Below, piece by piece: positions 18,778 through 18,827 of a stretch of 18,827 nt of DNA (position 1 is its first letter; each line of letters opens with the position of its first letter). The translations under genes and the position numbers were made by a program. This DNA is from Phoronis ovalis. Its lineage: Eukaryota > Phoronida > Phoronidae. Location of the stretch: positions 1 to 18,827 of the forward strand of contig JAOXYB010017187.1 in assembly GCA_028565635.1 (NCBI GenBank), in the 5' to 3' direction. The notes beneath the pieces were generated by a model that had not been told where the DNA came from, did not search any database, and saw only the letters and a program-made list of their open reading frames with translations.

Positions 18778-18827
18778 AAAGTCTCAGTGACGTGATTACC
18801 ATATAATAATCTATTTATTGCCAAACA

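Noticed and set aside
1-18827. CRISPR array, bacterial operon, phage or rRNA genes
   Set aside because: No regularly spaced repeats, no dense long ORFs, no ribosome-binding-site pattern and no rRNA-like conserved blocks were seen.

Overview
The window looks like animal (metazoan) nuclear DNA, probably from an invertebrate. It is strongly AT-rich, roughly two thirds A+T by eye. It has no long open reading frames and no bacterial-style gene packing. The coding that can be supported lies in short blocks bounded by canonical splice sites, in a background of small inverted repeats, degenerate tandem repeats and decayed short transposons. A mollusc or other lophotrochozoan would fit, but I cannot fix the taxon from sequence alone.

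The best-supported gene is on the plus strand at the right end. A common exon (17732-18003) has a good acceptor and donor and encodes a Ser/Asn/Gln-rich, probably disordered segment with two RxxS/TxP motifs of the 14-3-3 or basophilic-kinase type. Two separate candidate first exons can feed it. A short proximal one (17116-17144) starts MSDSEHLTV. A distal one (10123-10241) starts MTSLWQNLF and has a lysine-rich end. Both have an ATG with A at -3, an upstream in-frame stop, a good donor, and end in phase 2, which the common exon requires. A third phase-compatible block (18716-18777) reaches an in-frame TAA, giving 120- or 150-residue products if that stop is used. The gene family was not recognised. 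The two starts suggest alternative promoters about 7 kb apart that swap the N-terminus.

Layout: 1-129 is a GC-richer edge fragment open on the minus strand. 130-2900 is AT-rich with a possible tiny minus-strand exon near 1260-1347 and a perfect 13-bp hairpin at 2081-2125. 3000-6500 is repeat-dense: a dispersed repeat pair, a direct duplication, and GGGAC-type tandem arrays. 7369-7382 is a perfect RFX X-box palindrome. 10123-10241 is the distal first exon. 11040-11366 is a long imperfect inverted repeat, followed by a GC-rich hairpin carrying CTCF-like motifs. 12633-12860 is a degenerate ACCTG...AAAGG repeat cluster. 13207-13651 and 16287-16518 are MITE-like elements, the second with mariner-like ends. 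17116 to the end is the gene.

All sequence relationships were read by eye; no alignment, structure or database search was run. The exon calls rest on splice-site quality, phase agreement, composition and start context.
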